DNA of 62,531 nucleotides from an uncultured Nitrospiraceae bacterium (lineage in GTDB: Bacteria > Nitrospirota > Thermodesulfovibrionia > Thermodesulfovibrionales > SM23-35). Positions within the stretch are counted from its first letter, which is position 1; each line of letters opens with the position of its first letter. Location: assembly GCA_937138415.1 (NCBI GenBank), contig CAKZPA010000008.1:1-62531 (forward strand), in the 5' to 3' direction. The position numbers and the translations under genes were made by a program. Positions 44,393 to 54,487 of this stretch are shown piece by piece. Below the pieces are notes generated by a model. It had not been told where the DNA came from. It ran no database searches and saw nothing but the letters and a program-made list of their open reading frames with translations.

Positions 44393-45955
44393 TTATTCGA
44401 TAATGAACTTCCTCAACTCATTCGTTTGCGGATCGATGATGTGGATAGCGCAGGCAAGGCACGGGTCGAAGGAACGGATGATCCGGACGACGTTGATAGG
44501 ATTGTTCGGATCAGGCACGGGAGCGCCGATCAGGGACTCCTCGTACTGGCCGCGCGCGCCGTTTTCGCACCGCGGGGACGCATTCCACGTGGACGGAACG
44601 ACCGCCTGATAGTTCTCTATCTTCTTGTCCTTGATTTTGATCCAATGACCGAGGGCACCGCGCGGCGGCTCGAAGTAACCGGCGCCCATGCCGCTCGCCG
44701 GCGGATCCCAGTGTTCTGTATCGTGGATCTTGAATCCCGGTTTCGTCATCGCGCTCTGCAGCTCATCCAGCCAGTGATAGCACGCATCGACGACGATCTT
44801 CGTCTCGATCGCGCGCGCCGCATGGCGTGCAACCGCCCCGGGTTTTGCGCCCTTCGCCACGAGCCCGAGGAGATCCTTGTTCCTCGCAACGATCATCCGG
44901 GCGAGCGGTCCCACTTCCATCGGCTTCCCGTCGTAACGCGGCGCCTTCACGAACGAGTACGCATTCTTCTTGTCGAGGTTGAATATCTGCTCCCCATTGT
45001 ACGGGTGCACCGGCTTGTTGTCCTTGTACCATGCGAACTTCACCGACTCGACGATCTTGTTCGTATCGACCGGGTCGACCTTGATGTTCGCGGGGTCGAG
45101 CCCGACGACAACACCAGCGGGAAAGACCAGTTCTTTCCCGTCAGGATCTTTTTCGAACGCTCCGTACGACAAGTAGTTGTAGTGCCCGCCACCGAGCCCC
45201 ATCTTCGCGAGCGGCCAGAGCGGGCCGGTGCCGAAAGCGAGCACATCGGGTATGTAGACCTCTTCGATGAATTTCGCCTGCTCATCGAGCATCGTCCGAA
45301 ACCGCGCAACCTGATTGAGGTCGGGATACGACGTGACCCCGCCGACCACGATGTTCTGGTAGTGCGGGGTCCTCCCGCCCCAGATCGCGCCCATGTTCCT
45401 CGCCTTCGCGTGCATTTTGAGGGCCTTCAAGTAATTCCTGACGGCGTGAATGACGATGTCCGGATCCTTCACGCTGAATTCATCCGGCGCGTAGCGCGGC
45501 GTGAGAGGATACGTATCCTTTGCCTTCACGAGACTGATGATCTTGTCCCTCACCGCGAGAAGTTCTTTATCGTTCCCCTTGTAGTCGGCGACCGCCATGA
45601 TGTCGATGTAGTCGAGGGCCGACAGTTGGTAAAAGTGGAGCACGTGGTCGTAAATATACTCAGCGCCCATGATGAGGTTTCTGATGAGCGTGCCCCCCCA
45701 CGGCACCCTGGCCCCGAACGCCGCATCGAGAGCCCGCGCGGAAGCCATCTGGTGAACGCTGTAGCACACGCCGCAGAAACGGCTCGTCACATACGATGCG
45801 TCGCGCGGGTCTTTCCCGATGAGGAGCGCCTCGAATCCGCGCGCCATCGTGCCGCTGCTCCAGGCGTCCTTGACTTTGCCATCCTCTATTTCCACCTCGA
45901 TGCTGAGGTGTCCTTCGATTCTCGTAACAGGATCGACCTTTATCTTCTTGCCCAT
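44393..45955 (-). CDS. NiFe hydrogenase large subunit (group 1-like)
   Basis: Catalytic subunit of a periplasmic uptake hydrogenase, oxidising H2 at the NiFe site. The 520 residues carry the L1 motif RFCGVCYSVH (about 59-68) and the L2 motif DPCLACAIH near the C-terminus, giving four nickel-binding cysteines. A tail of 15 residues after the final His (IIDPQTNELRKFIIE) is the expected cleavable extension. GAAGGAGGTGAAG precedes the ATG, 19 bases after the small-subunit gene. No cytochrome b or haem subunit is encoded here, so the electron acceptor is probably a soluble periplasmic cytochrome; that is inference. Confidence 0.96.
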   Translation of the reverse strand: MGKKIKVDPVTRIEGHLSIEVEIEDGKVKDAWSSGTMARGFEALLIGKDPRDASYVTSRFCGVCYSVHQMASARALDAAFGARVPWGGTLIRNLIMGAEYIYDHVLHFYQLSALDYIDIMAVADYKGNDKELLAVRDKIISLVKAKDTYPLTPRYAPDEFSVKDPDIVIHAVRNYLKALKMHAKARNMGAIWGGRTPHYQNIVVGGVTSYPDLNQVARFRTMLDEQAKFIEEVYIPDVLAFGTGPLWPLAKMGLGGGHYNYLSYGAFEKDPDGKELVFPAGVVVGLDPANIKVDPVDTNKIVESVKFAWYKDNKPVHPYNGEQIFNLDKKNAYSFVKAPRYDGKPMEVGPLARMIVARNKDLLGLVAKGAKPGAVARHAARAIETKIVVDACYHWLDELQSAMTKPGFKIHDTEHWDPPASGMGAGYFEPPRGALGHWIKIKDKKIENYQAVVPSTWNASPRCENGARGQYEESLIGAPVPDPNNPINVVRIIRSFDPCLACAIHIIDPQTNELRKFIIE

Positions 45956-45974
45956 ACGTCTTCACCTCCTTCTC

Positions 45975-46976
45975 TCATGAATTCTTCTTCGTGAACATTC
46001 CGGCGTCTCTGAGGGCCACAATCCTCTTTGACGTTTCGCTCTCCGCAGTATAGAGAGGCGTCATTTCCGAATAAAAGCCGGGTTCCGCGCATCCCATGCA
46101 CACGCCGCCGCAGTCGATGCAGAAACTGATCCCGTCATTCCAGCGCCGCACCGCGCAGTCCGAATTGGTGACGGGTCCCTTGCACCCCTTCATCAGCATG
46201 CACCAGTCTTTCTGCGCCGGATCGTTCCAGTCCATGAGGAATCTCCCGGCATCGAAGTGACCGCGACGCCTGCAGTTATCGTGGATGACTTCGCGGTAGT
46301 ACATGACCGGCCTTCCGATCTTGTCGAGTTCGGGAGCCTTGCCGTTCGCGAGGAAATAGAGGATCGTCCCTGCAAGGTGATCGGGATGAACGGGACACGT
46401 GGGAAGGTTGATGACCGCCTTTCCGGGGAGCGCTTTGTTGAGACCGATCCCTTTGCTCGGCGTCGCCGCCGGTATCCCGCCGTACGTCGCGCAGGCGCCC
46501 ACAGCGATAATCGCCGCCGCATTCGCCGTGGCTTCTTCGAGTATCTTCTTGAAAGGCCGCCCGCCGATCATGCAGAACCGATCATCGGCCGACGGAACCG
46601 ATCCCTCGACAACGAGCACATACCCTCCGGCCTTTACCGCCTCTTCAAAAGCCTCCTCCGCGGTATGCCCTGCCGCCGCCATTGCTGTCTCGTGATACCT
46701 GAGTGAGATTTTGTCGAGGATGATGGAAGACACCGGCGGATTCAGGAGACCGAGAAAAGCGATCGTGCATCCGGCACAATCCTGGCCCTCGAGCCATATG
46801 ACCGGCGGCTTCTGGGATGCCGTCTCCATGGCGTGGGCAAGGCTCGTCATGAATTTGCTCTTCGATATACCGAAGAGCGCAGCAGTCGCCGCACAATACT
46901 TCAGGAACGCACGTCTGTTTATCCCGTGCGCCTCGACCATCTGCAGAAGATTGCGTTCAGCTCTCTTCTCCTTCAT
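45975..46976 (-). CDS. NiFe hydrogenase small subunit with Tat signal
   Basis: Electron-transfer subunit with three iron-sulfur clusters. The 333 residues start with a twin-arginine signal (INRRAFLKYCAATAALFG, about 19-36), so the folded heterodimer is exported by Tat. Cluster ligands appear in DCAGCTIAFLG, GACATYGG, PTCPVHPDH, DNCRRRGHFDAG, CMLMKGCKGP and CIDCGGVCMGCAEPGF. There is no C-terminal membrane anchor, unlike HyaA/HupS proteins, suggesting a soluble periplasmic enzyme as in Desulfovibrio. AAGGAGGTGAAGT precedes the ATG. A short Cys-rich ORF ends on its start codon. Confidence 0.96.
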   Translation of the reverse strand: MKEKRAERNLLQMVEAHGINRRAFLKYCAATAALFGISKSKFMTSLAHAMETASQKPPVIWLEGQDCAGCTIAFLGLLNPPVSSIILDKISLRYHETAMAAAGHTAEEAFEEAVKAGGYVLVVEGSVPSADDRFCMIGGRPFKKILEEATANAAAIIAVGACATYGGIPAATPSKGIGLNKALPGKAVINLPTCPVHPDHLAGTILYFLANGKAPELDKIGRPVMYYREVIHDNCRRRGHFDAGRFLMDWNDPAQKDWCMLMKGCKGPVTNSDCAVRRWNDGISFCIDCGGVCMGCAEPGFYSEMTPLYTAESETSKRIVALRDAGMFTKKNS

Positions 46977-47068
46977 ACTTCACCTCCTTGATTTTCATGA
47001 CATTTGCATCTGTTACCTATAACGCAACGCAAGGCGTTTACACCTCCTTTCCATGACTCGCCGCTCAT
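46973..47068 (-). CDS. Possible 31-residue leader peptide of the hydrogenase operon
   Basis: A short ORF whose TGA overlaps the hydrogenase small-subunit ATG (ATGA). It would encode MSGESWKGGVNALRCVIGN followed by RCKCHENQGGEV, with three cysteines and one histidine close together. A strong Shine-Dalgarno-like AAAGGAGGTG (47041-47050) lies inside it, exactly 60 bases from the one used by the small subunit, and could serve a shorter form starting at TTG 47032. A TATAAG (47080-47085) lies 11 bases before the ATG. Coupled translation or metal-sensing leader is speculation; chance is possible. Confidence 0.3.
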   Translation of the reverse strand: MSGESWKGGVNALRCVIGNRCKCHENQGGEV

Positions 47069-47125
47069 AGCCGAACGACCTTATACTGATTAGTCTAGTC
47101 CTTCCTTTAAATATTGTAAAGAAAT

Positions 47126-47950
47126 TTATCCCAGCGTTCGCCGCAACGCACGACGCATAGCGTCAATGTCCGGCTTTCTCCCTGTCCACAGCTCGAATGC
47201 GAGAGCCCCCTGCCACAGCAACATGCCGTCACCGGCGAGCGCCACACATCCTCTCTTTCTGGCCTCACGCAGGAGTTTCGTTTTCTTATAGACGAGGTCA
47301 TAGACAACCTGCCCCTTCTCGAGCAGATCGGCATCGACCGGCAGCGGATCAGCGTCATACAGACCGAGCGGCGTCGCCTGAATGATAAGATAATACCGGC
47401 CAAGATCCTTCGCATCACGGGACACCGAAACGGTTCCGCCGATCTTCCGTAAATCCTCCGCGAGACGCTCGACCCTCTCCATCGTCCGCCCGTAGAGGAC
47501 GAGGGACCTGGCTTTCTGGACCACATAGTACCCGACCGCCCGTGCCGCGCCTCCGGCTCCCACCATGAACACGTCCTTCCCATCAAGATCGATCGCCTGC
47601 TCGGCGAGGGATTGCATGAACCCACGACCGTCGGTATTGTACCCCGTCAGCCTTCCCCCGTCGTTCACCACCGTATTGACCGCACCGACGAAGGCGGCTT
47701 CCGCGTCGATGGTATCGAGGTGCGCCATCACCCGCTCTTTATGGGGAATCGTAATGTTGACGCCTCTCAGGTTGAGCGCACGAATCGCCTCTACCGCGCT
47801 AGAGAGCGCATCCGGATGAACGGCAAAGGGCACGTAGCAGTAATCCAGAGCGAGCGCCTTGAACGCTGCGTTCTGCATCGGCGGCGAAACGGAATGCCCC
47901 ACCGGCCACCCGAAAATGCCGGTAACCCTCGTTGTTCCGGTTATCCTCAT
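47126..47950 (-). CDS. aroE: Shikimate dehydrogenase
   Basis: NADPH-dependent reduction of 3-dehydroshikimate to shikimate in aromatic amino-acid synthesis. The 274 residues begin with GIFGWPVGHSVSPPMQNAAF, contain the catalytic Lys in NITIPHKERV (about 64-73), the cofactor loop VGAGGAARAVGYYV and the C-terminal DGMLLWQGALAFELWTG. It is the last gene of a tight unit rlpA-kinase-HAD-aroE, seven bases after the HAD gene. trpE elsewhere in the window uses chorismate from the same pathway. Confidence 0.95.
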   Translation of the reverse strand: MRITGTTRVTGIFGWPVGHSVSPPMQNAAFKALALDYCYVPFAVHPDALSSAVEAIRALNLRGVNITIPHKERVMAHLDTIDAEAAFVGAVNTVVNDGGRLTGYNTDGRGFMQSLAEQAIDLDGKDVFMVGAGGAARAVGYYVVQKARSLVLYGRTMERVERLAEDLRKIGGTVSVSRDAKDLGRYYLIIQATPLGLYDADPLPVDADLLEKGQVVYDLVYKKTKLLREARKRGCVALAGDGMLLWQGALAFELWTGRKPDIDAMRRALRRTLG

Positions 47951-47957
47951 ATCCCCA

Positions 47958-48695
47958 TCACGATGACAGTTCCGAAAGAACTCCCTTCAACTCTCTGAAC
48001 GAGAAAAAACAGCGATCCGGCACGTACCCGTTGTACTCCCTGCGCTCGGCATTGAAGAGGAGAAACTTCATCCCCACCCTCTTCGCGCCGCTCAGATCCT
48101 TGCACGGATTATCTCCCACGTACACGCAGTCTTCCGGCGAGACGCCCAACTGATCCGTCGCGATCCTGAACAGCCGCGGATCCGGCTTCTTAAAGCCAAA
48201 CCGCGAGGAGAGCACCCGCACCGCGAAGAACTGGTCGAGACCGAGGATGGACATCTCCGGCTCCGCGAAGAGCCATTGCGCATCCGAGATAATCCCGGTC
48301 TTCCACCGAGCGCTTACCTCCACGAGCGCGTCGTAGACACCGTCGAAAACGCGAAACTGTCTCATCGTGAGCGTCCGAAAGAGCGTCGCGACATCGATCA
48401 CGACGCTCTTCGCGCTCCGCTTCTTGCCGTACCTGTTCATGATCGTGAAAAAAACCTTGTAAACGTCCACCTCCGGGTGCACCTCTTTACTCTCGTTCAG
48501 GTGCTGGCGGACTCCTTCGAAGAAGGCCTTCCTCATCTCCTCGGGGGCGATGCTCACCGCATGGTAGGCAAGGTACCGCGAGAGCACTTCGTACACGGAG
48601 GCATCGTATTCGTCCGTCCTGATATCGATGAGCGTTCCGTACAAGTCGAAGAGAATCGCCTTCACCGCGGAAGCCTCAGCCCCCATTTCAAACAT
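47958..48695 (-). CDS. HAD-superfamily hydrolase
   Basis: Cytoplasmic phosphatase-like protein of 245 residues. Motif I is ILFDLYGTLIDI (nucleophile Asp, then Tyr in the second position instead of Asp, as in dehalogenase-like and some phosphatase members), motif II GIISDAQW, motif III with a Lys in FGFKKPDPRLF and motif IV VYVGDNPCKDLSGA. The helical cap lies after motif I. GAGG seven bases before the ATG at 48695 supports this start, which overlaps the upstream kinase gene by 34 bases. Substrate unknown; coupling to the kinase suggests a shared small-molecule substrate. Confidence 0.88.
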   Translation of the reverse strand: MFEMGAEASAVKAILFDLYGTLIDIRTDEYDASVYEVLSRYLAYHAVSIAPEEMRKAFFEGVRQHLNESKEVHPEVDVYKVFFTIMNRYGKKRSAKSVVIDVATLFRTLTMRQFRVFDGVYDALVEVSARWKTGIISDAQWLFAEPEMSILGLDQFFAVRVLSSRFGFKKPDPRLFRIATDQLGVSPEDCVYVGDNPCKDLSGAKRVGMKFLLFNAERREYNGYVPDRCFFSFRELKGVLSELSS

Positions 48696-49666
48696 TCTTT
48701 GGCCTCATGGACGAGGCGTTGTCGGTAGTGCCAATCGAGATAGGAATTTCTCGCGATCCGCAATTCCGTGAGCGCCATATAGAACGGATTCCGCAACGTC
48801 AGTTCCCTGAAGGTCGTCTTGAAATCGTCGAAATGTCGCGAGTACCTCTTGAGAAAAAATTCGATGAACGGTTCGGAGGCGTACGGGTTGCCCGTCCTCC
48901 AAAGGAATGCGTGCTTTATCTCCCCACACACCATGCTGACGTCGAACGCGGGATCGGCCGTCTTCAAACGTTCGAGATCTATCGCGACGACATCTCCGTC
49001 GTCGGTGAAGAGGAAGTTCGTGGGCGTCGCGTCGCCATGGACCGTGACATTTGGGGCCCGGTCGAGAATGCCAGCGCAAAACCATTTCTCCATGATTCTC
49101 ATGAAGAATTTCCGTTCGCCATCGGAGAGGACCCTCTGCCTCCACAGTTTGTCCACGACCCTCAGGAAATACATGGCGACCGGCTCGAGATTCGGTCTCT
49201 CACCGGTCGCCGTCTTTTGGTGAAGCATGAAGAAAAAGAACGCGAGTCTCCCCAGCTTTTCCTTGAGCGCGTCAGAACGGCCTTCGTAGGCGGCCCTCCT
49301 GAGGTAGTGGTCGAGATCTTTGCCGTGGACATATTCCTCGACGACCGCCAACCCTATCCGTTCGGACTTATCGAAGGGTTTCACGACGTAACACGGCGAC
49401 GAATCGAACCCGTACGTTCTCACGATCCGAAGATTGTCGTATTCACCCTTCATCCTGTTGATTCGGTCCTCGCAGGAATCGTGGAGGTCGTAAAATTTGC
49501 CGATAATGGCAAGTTTCGTTCTCTCCTCCGTGTATTTGTACACCGAACGGGAGGATGTGCTCGTCACATGAAAACGCGGATCCTTCACGTCCGGACACAC
49601 GTGCGCGCTGATGATCTCGTAGAGAGGATCGCGGGCTTCCAGACGACCGAGGTATCGTCCGCTCAC
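48662..49666 (-). CDS. Aminoglycoside-phosphotransferase-family kinase
   Basis: Small-molecule kinase fold of 334 residues. The catalytic loop VHGDATPTNFLF (HGDxxxxN) and the metal-binding AIDLERLKTADPAFD are intact, and the N-terminal lobe has VVEEYVHGKDLDHYL in the hinge. It starts with GTG. Despite the family name, resistance is unlikely to be its task; substrates of this family include sugars, choline, homoserine and unknown metabolites. It is coupled by overlap to a HAD phosphatase gene and follows rlpA by 24 bases, suggesting a role in cell-envelope or sugar metabolism, which is inference. Confidence 0.85.
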   Translation of the reverse strand: MSGRYLGRLEARDPLYEIISAHVCPDVKDPRFHVTSTSSRSVYKYTEERTKLAIIGKFYDLHDSCEDRINRMKGEYDNLRIVRTYGFDSSPCYVVKPFDKSERIGLAVVEEYVHGKDLDHYLRRAAYEGRSDALKEKLGRLAFFFFMLHQKTATGERPNLEPVAMYFLRVVDKLWRQRVLSDGERKFFMRIMEKWFCAGILDRAPNVTVHGDATPTNFLFTDDGDVVAIDLERLKTADPAFDVSMVCGEIKHAFLWRTGNPYASEPFIEFFLKRYSRHFDDFKTTFRELTLRNPFYMALTELRIARNSYLDWHYRQRLVHEAKECLKWGLRLPR

Positions 49667-49690
49667 GGGAGAGACCTCTGCGTGGTGCGA

Positions 49691-50383
49691 TCAAATGTTT
49701 TCATCGTGCCGAACGATGAGCGCAGGGTATCCTTCCGCCCTCAGTGTGTCCGCCAGTGCCGCCGCTTGAGTCCGATCCGCAAACCGTCCGACCCGAACAC
49801 GATAGTACGTGACGCCACCGTGATCGATCTCGTGAATGCGGATACCGTCGTACCGCGCCGAGAGGGATTCCCTCAGACGTTCCGCGTTCGTCCGGTCCCT
49901 GAAGGAGCCGACCTGGACCGTCAACGTGCTTCCCCGCGAGGGATACCCAACCCTTCGCGCGAATGCGGCGTCACTGCCCGCGTACTCGATGAAGACCGGG
50001 GCAGTGCCGGGATGCACGATCCCCAGTTCGCGCGCCGCGGCATACGAGAGGTCGATATCCCGCCCCGGGACGAACGGACCACGATCGTTCACGAGGCAAT
50101 AGACCGAACGACCGCTCGAGGCGTGCGTGACCTTCACCGTGCTTCCCAGCGGATACTCGCGATGGGCACACGTATAGCCATACATGTCGAACGGTTCCCC
50201 CGACGACGTGGGTTTGCCATGGAACTCGGAACCGTACCACGAGGCGATGGCCGTCTGCGCTTCAGGTTGGCGGGAGAACGAAGCGCACGAAGGGAGCGGC
50301 ATGAAGAAACAGCCGAGGAGAACGGCGAAGATCACGCGCACGGCGGTGTTTCGACCGGCGACGGAGAAGGCATTTCTTTTCAT
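49691..50383 (-). CDS. rlpA: RlpA-family lipoprotein with SPOR domain
   Basis: Septal-ring peptidoglycan protein, lytic transglycosylase in Pseudomonas. The 230 residues have a signal peptide with a lipobox-like LPSC (Cys33), a double-psi beta-barrel domain (about 45-130; SWYGSEFHGKPTSSGEPFDM and DRGPFVPGRDIDLSYAAA with the catalytic Asp) and a C-terminal SPOR domain (about 150-226) that binds denuded glycan at the septum. AGGAGGG precedes the ATG. It follows hslU by 42 bases and leads into the kinase-HAD-aroE genes. Confidence 0.92.
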   Translation of the reverse strand: MKRNAFSVAGRNTAVRVIFAVLLGCFFMPLPSCASFSRQPEAQTAIASWYGSEFHGKPTSSGEPFDMYGYTCAHREYPLGSTVKVTHASSGRSVYCLVNDRGPFVPGRDIDLSYAAARELGIVHPGTAPVFIEYAGSDAAFARRVGYPSRGSTLTVQVGSFRDRTNAERLRESLSARYDGIRIHEIDHGGVTYYRVRVGRFADRTQAAALADTLRAEGYPALIVRHDENI

Positions 50384-50425
50384 AACGGATACCCTCCTCG
50401 CGAGAGATGACGGTGTGACCGTTAC

Positions 50426-51743
<1,318 letters not shown>

Positions 51744-51766
<23 letters not shown>

Positions 51767-52292
51767 GGAGCTCCTCTATAATCAGGTTGTCGTTCGTGTA
51801 GATGCAGATGTCGGATGCGATCTTCATCGCTTTTTCGACGATCTCCCGCGCGGAAAGATCGGTATTCTCGATCAACGCCCGCGCGGCAGCCTGAGCGAAA
51901 GCACCGCCCGAGCCGATCGCTGAGACACCGTCCTCCGGTTCGATCACGTCGCCGGTCCCCGAGAGAATGAACGTGTGCTCCTTGTCTGCAATGATGAGGA
52001 GAGCTTCGAGCCTCCTCAAAATTTTGTCGGTTCGCCAGTCCTTCGCGAGCTCGACCGAGGCTCTCGTGATGTTGCCCCGGTACGCCTCGAGTTTCCCCTC
52101 AAACTTTTCGAACAGGGTCAACGCATCGGCTGTCGCGCCGGAAAAACCGGCGAGGACTTTTTCGCCGTACATCTTCCGTATTTTCCGTGCGTTCCTCTTC
52201 AAAATGGTCGTGCCGAGCGTCACCTGTCCGTCACCGCCTATGGCGACATCGTGTCCACGCCGCACGCACAAAATGGTCGTCCCTCGCACCAT
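51744..52292 (-). CDS. hslV: HslV, peptidase subunit of HslUV protease
   Basis: N-terminal-nucleophile protease forming double hexamers. The 182 residues begin [20 protein letters not shown]; the propeptide MVRG would be removed to expose the catalytic Thr. It also has [21 protein letters not shown] and [23 protein letters not shown] precedes the ATG. It is separated from xerC by about 296 bases instead of the tight xerC-hslV spacing common elsewhere. Confidence 0.97.
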
Positions 52293-52588
52293 GATCGCTC
52301 CTTCACCCCGGCATTTTACGGAAATCTGTAGATCGATTACGCATCCTATTATAAATCAAAGAAATCTCTCCGTGCGAAATAAGAGAACCGCTCGGCTGAA
52401 TACTTCATGAGCACACTGCATGGACGGAATGATTCCGCGGCAACCCTCCTCTTGATGACAGGCGGAATCCACTTACGCTCAAATCCACATCGCGAAGACA
52501 TGCGTCGATTACTCTTATACGCTGTCGCCCTGCTGTTTCCCCGGCATTCAGCCAGATTGTGAGACAGTGCGGACCGCAGCGATGGAAC
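52293..52588. promoter_or_regulatory. Gap between xerC and hslV with an hslVU promoter element
   Basis: About 296 bases without a supported ORF. On the minus strand a TATAAT (52348-52353) preceded by AT-rich sequence lies 55 bases before hslV and is a likely -10 box; the -35 is uncertain (TTCGCA at 52373-52378 with a 19-base spacer). The rest shows nothing recognisable. Confidence 0.4.
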
Positions 52589-53464
52589 TCAATTCTTTTT
52601 CGCGAAAGGATGTGCCTTATCGTACACGTCCATGAGGTGCGCGACGTCCAGGTGCGTATATTTCTGCGTCGTGGACAGTGAAGAATGGCCGAGCAGCTCC
52701 TGGATCACTCTCAGGTCGGCGCCGCCCTGGAGCAAATGGCTGGCGAACGAATGTCTCAGCGTATGCGGGCCGATGCGACCGTGCAGAGCGATCGCCCGTG
52801 CGTACTTGACGACAACCCTCCGAACCCCCCGGTCGGTCAACCGGTTGCCTGCCCGGTTCAGGAAAAGGGCCTTCTCTCTGCTCTTCTTCAGCATTCGCTC
52901 CACGAGATAGGCTTTCAGCGCATCCATCGCCTTCGTACCGACCGGCACAATCCGCTCCTTTTTCCCCTTCCCGCGAATTTTGACGAGAGATTCCCTGAAA
53001 TTCACGTCCTCGGTATCGATACCCGATACTTCGCTCACCCGCAGGCCGCTCGCGTAGAGCAGCTCGAGGATCGCACGGTCACGCGCAGGAAGGAATCCGA
53101 TCCCCTGTGGCCTTTCGACAAGCGAAAACGCATCGTCGACCGTGAGAAACCTGGGAAGCGGCTTCGGCGTCTTGGGATTCGCAATGAGCTTCGCGGGATT
53201 CGATGTCAGGTACCCCTCGCGCTGGAGAAATCGAAAGAACGAACGCGCCGTCGAAAGTCGGCGGCTTACCGTCGTCTTCTGCAATCCTCTTTGAATCTGA
53301 CCGGCGACAAAACCCCGAATATCGATGATATCGAGGGAGCTGATGTCGCCACCCACCGACTTCGCAAATTCCTCGAGATCTCTTCGATACGCACGCAGCG
53401 TATGCGGTGAAACGCCTTTCTCGAGATCGAGGTAACGGAGGAATGCGGCGATCTGCTCTTTCAT
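52589..53464 (-). CDS. xerC: Tyrosine recombinase XerC
   Basis: Site-specific recombinase resolving chromosome dimers at dif. The 291 residues have the N-terminal SAM-like DNA-binding domain (about 1-85) and the catalytic domain with Arg in ASGLRVSEVSG, Lys in KIRGKGKKERIVP, His-x-x-Arg in HTLRHSFASHLLQGG, His in LGHSSLSTT and the nucleophile Tyr in QKYTH. Position next to hslVU supports xerC over xerD or a phage integrase. It lies 87 bases after fabD. Confidence 0.93.
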   Translation of the reverse strand: MKEQIAAFLRYLDLEKGVSPHTLRAYRRDLEEFAKSVGGDISSLDIIDIRGFVAGQIQRGLQKTTVSRRLSTARSFFRFLQREGYLTSNPAKLIANPKTPKPLPRFLTVDDAFSLVERPQGIGFLPARDRAILELLYASGLRVSEVSGIDTEDVNFRESLVKIRGKGKKERIVPVGTKAMDALKAYLVERMLKKSREKALFLNRAGNRLTDRGVRRVVVKYARAIALHGRIGPHTLRHSFASHLLQGGADLRVIQELLGHSSLSTTQKYTHLDVAHLMDVYDKAHPFAKKN

Positions 53465-53551
53465 GGGATGCGTTCCATCTCTCTTCGGACCATAGTCAGA
53501 GCACTTCTCCTCGCGGCTGCCAACCGGTCGCCACGAGACCTACTTTCCAGG

Positions 53552-54487
53552 TCAGTCGCTACCGCGAAGATCGGCCTCTACCCGTTCGATGCCATCGATC
53601 GTATCCGTAGAGTAGACGATTGCTTTCGCATCGATTCTCTTCATCAAACCGGCAAGTACCTTTCCCGGACCGACCTCAACGAACACAGTGAATCCGGCAT
53701 CCATGATCGCTCTCATCGAATCCTCCCAGAGGACCGGATGGTTCAGCTGCCGGACGAGGGACTCTTTTATGTCCCCCTTTCCTGAGATGAACCGCGCATC
53801 GGCATTGTTCACGAGAGGAACCGAGGGATCGCGGAATGGCATACCGTTGAGCACATCGGCCAGTCTCCGCGCAGCGTCATTCATGAGGCGGCAATGCGAG
53901 GGTACGCTCACGGCGAGGGGGACCGCCCTCTTGGCACCTTCAGCCTTGCACCGTTCGATCGCCTCCATCACCGCTTTTCTTTCGCCAGCGATCACGATCT
54001 GCCCCGGACAGTTATAATTCGCCGGAGCGACGTATCCCGATCGGACGCCCGCGCAAATGGTCGCCGTCGTTTCCCTCCCGAGCCCGATAATGGCCGCCAT
54101 GATCCCCTCCCCTTCGGGGACGGCTTCCTGCATCAATAAACCCCTCTTCTCCGCAATCGTGACGGCGTAAGCGAGGGTGAGCGCTTCTGCGGCGACCAGC
54201 GCCGAATATTCGCCGAGACTGTGACCGGCAACGACCGCGGGACGAATCCCCATTTCCCTGAGAACCCTGTGGACTGCTATGCTCGTCGTGAGAATGCAGG
54301 GTTGTGTCCGGTGCGTGCGGTTCAGCTCTTCCGCAGGTCCCGAAAAAGAGAGATGCGCGACGTCGTATCCAAGCGCAGCGGATGCTTCGGCGAACGTTTC
54401 CCGTGCAACGGGGAAACGTTCGAAGATTTCCTTTCCCATGCCAACGTACTGAGATCCCTGGCCGGGAAACACGAAGGCAAGCTTCAC
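53552..54487 (-). CDS. fabD: Malonyl-CoA:ACP transacylase FabD
   Basis: Transfers malonyl groups to acyl carrier protein for fatty-acid elongation. The 311 residues start at GTG 54487, which overlaps the etfA stop (GTGA) and has AGAGGAA upstream. Signatures are FVFPGQGSQYVGMG, the active-site serine in VVAGHSLGEYSALVAA (about 88-103) and the catalytic His in VSVPSHCRLM. No other fab genes are adjacent; coupling to an electron-transfer flavoprotein is unusual. Confidence 0.95.
   Translation of the reverse strand: MKLAFVFPGQGSQYVGMGKEIFERFPVARETFAEASAALGYDVAHLSFSGPAEELNRTHRTQPCILTTSIAVHRVLREMGIRPAVVAGHSLGEYSALVAAEALTLAYAVTIAEKRGLLMQEAVPEGEGIMAAIIGLGRETTATICAGVRSGYVAPANYNCPGQIVIAGERKAVMEAIERCKAEGAKRAVPLAVSVPSHCRLMNDAARRLADVLNGMPFRDPSVPLVNNADARFISGKGDIKESLVRQLNHPVLWEDSMRAIMDAGFTVFVEVGPGKVLAGLMKRIDAKAIVYSTDTIDGIERVEADLRGSD

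Noticed and set aside
44426-45994. Plus-strand open frame of about 520 codons
   Set aside because: Mirror of the hydrogenase large-subunit gene; composition typical of antisense frames.
48707-50410. Plus-strand open frame of about 567 codons
   Set aside because: Antisense to the APH-like kinase and rlpA genes, without ribosome-binding site or similarity.
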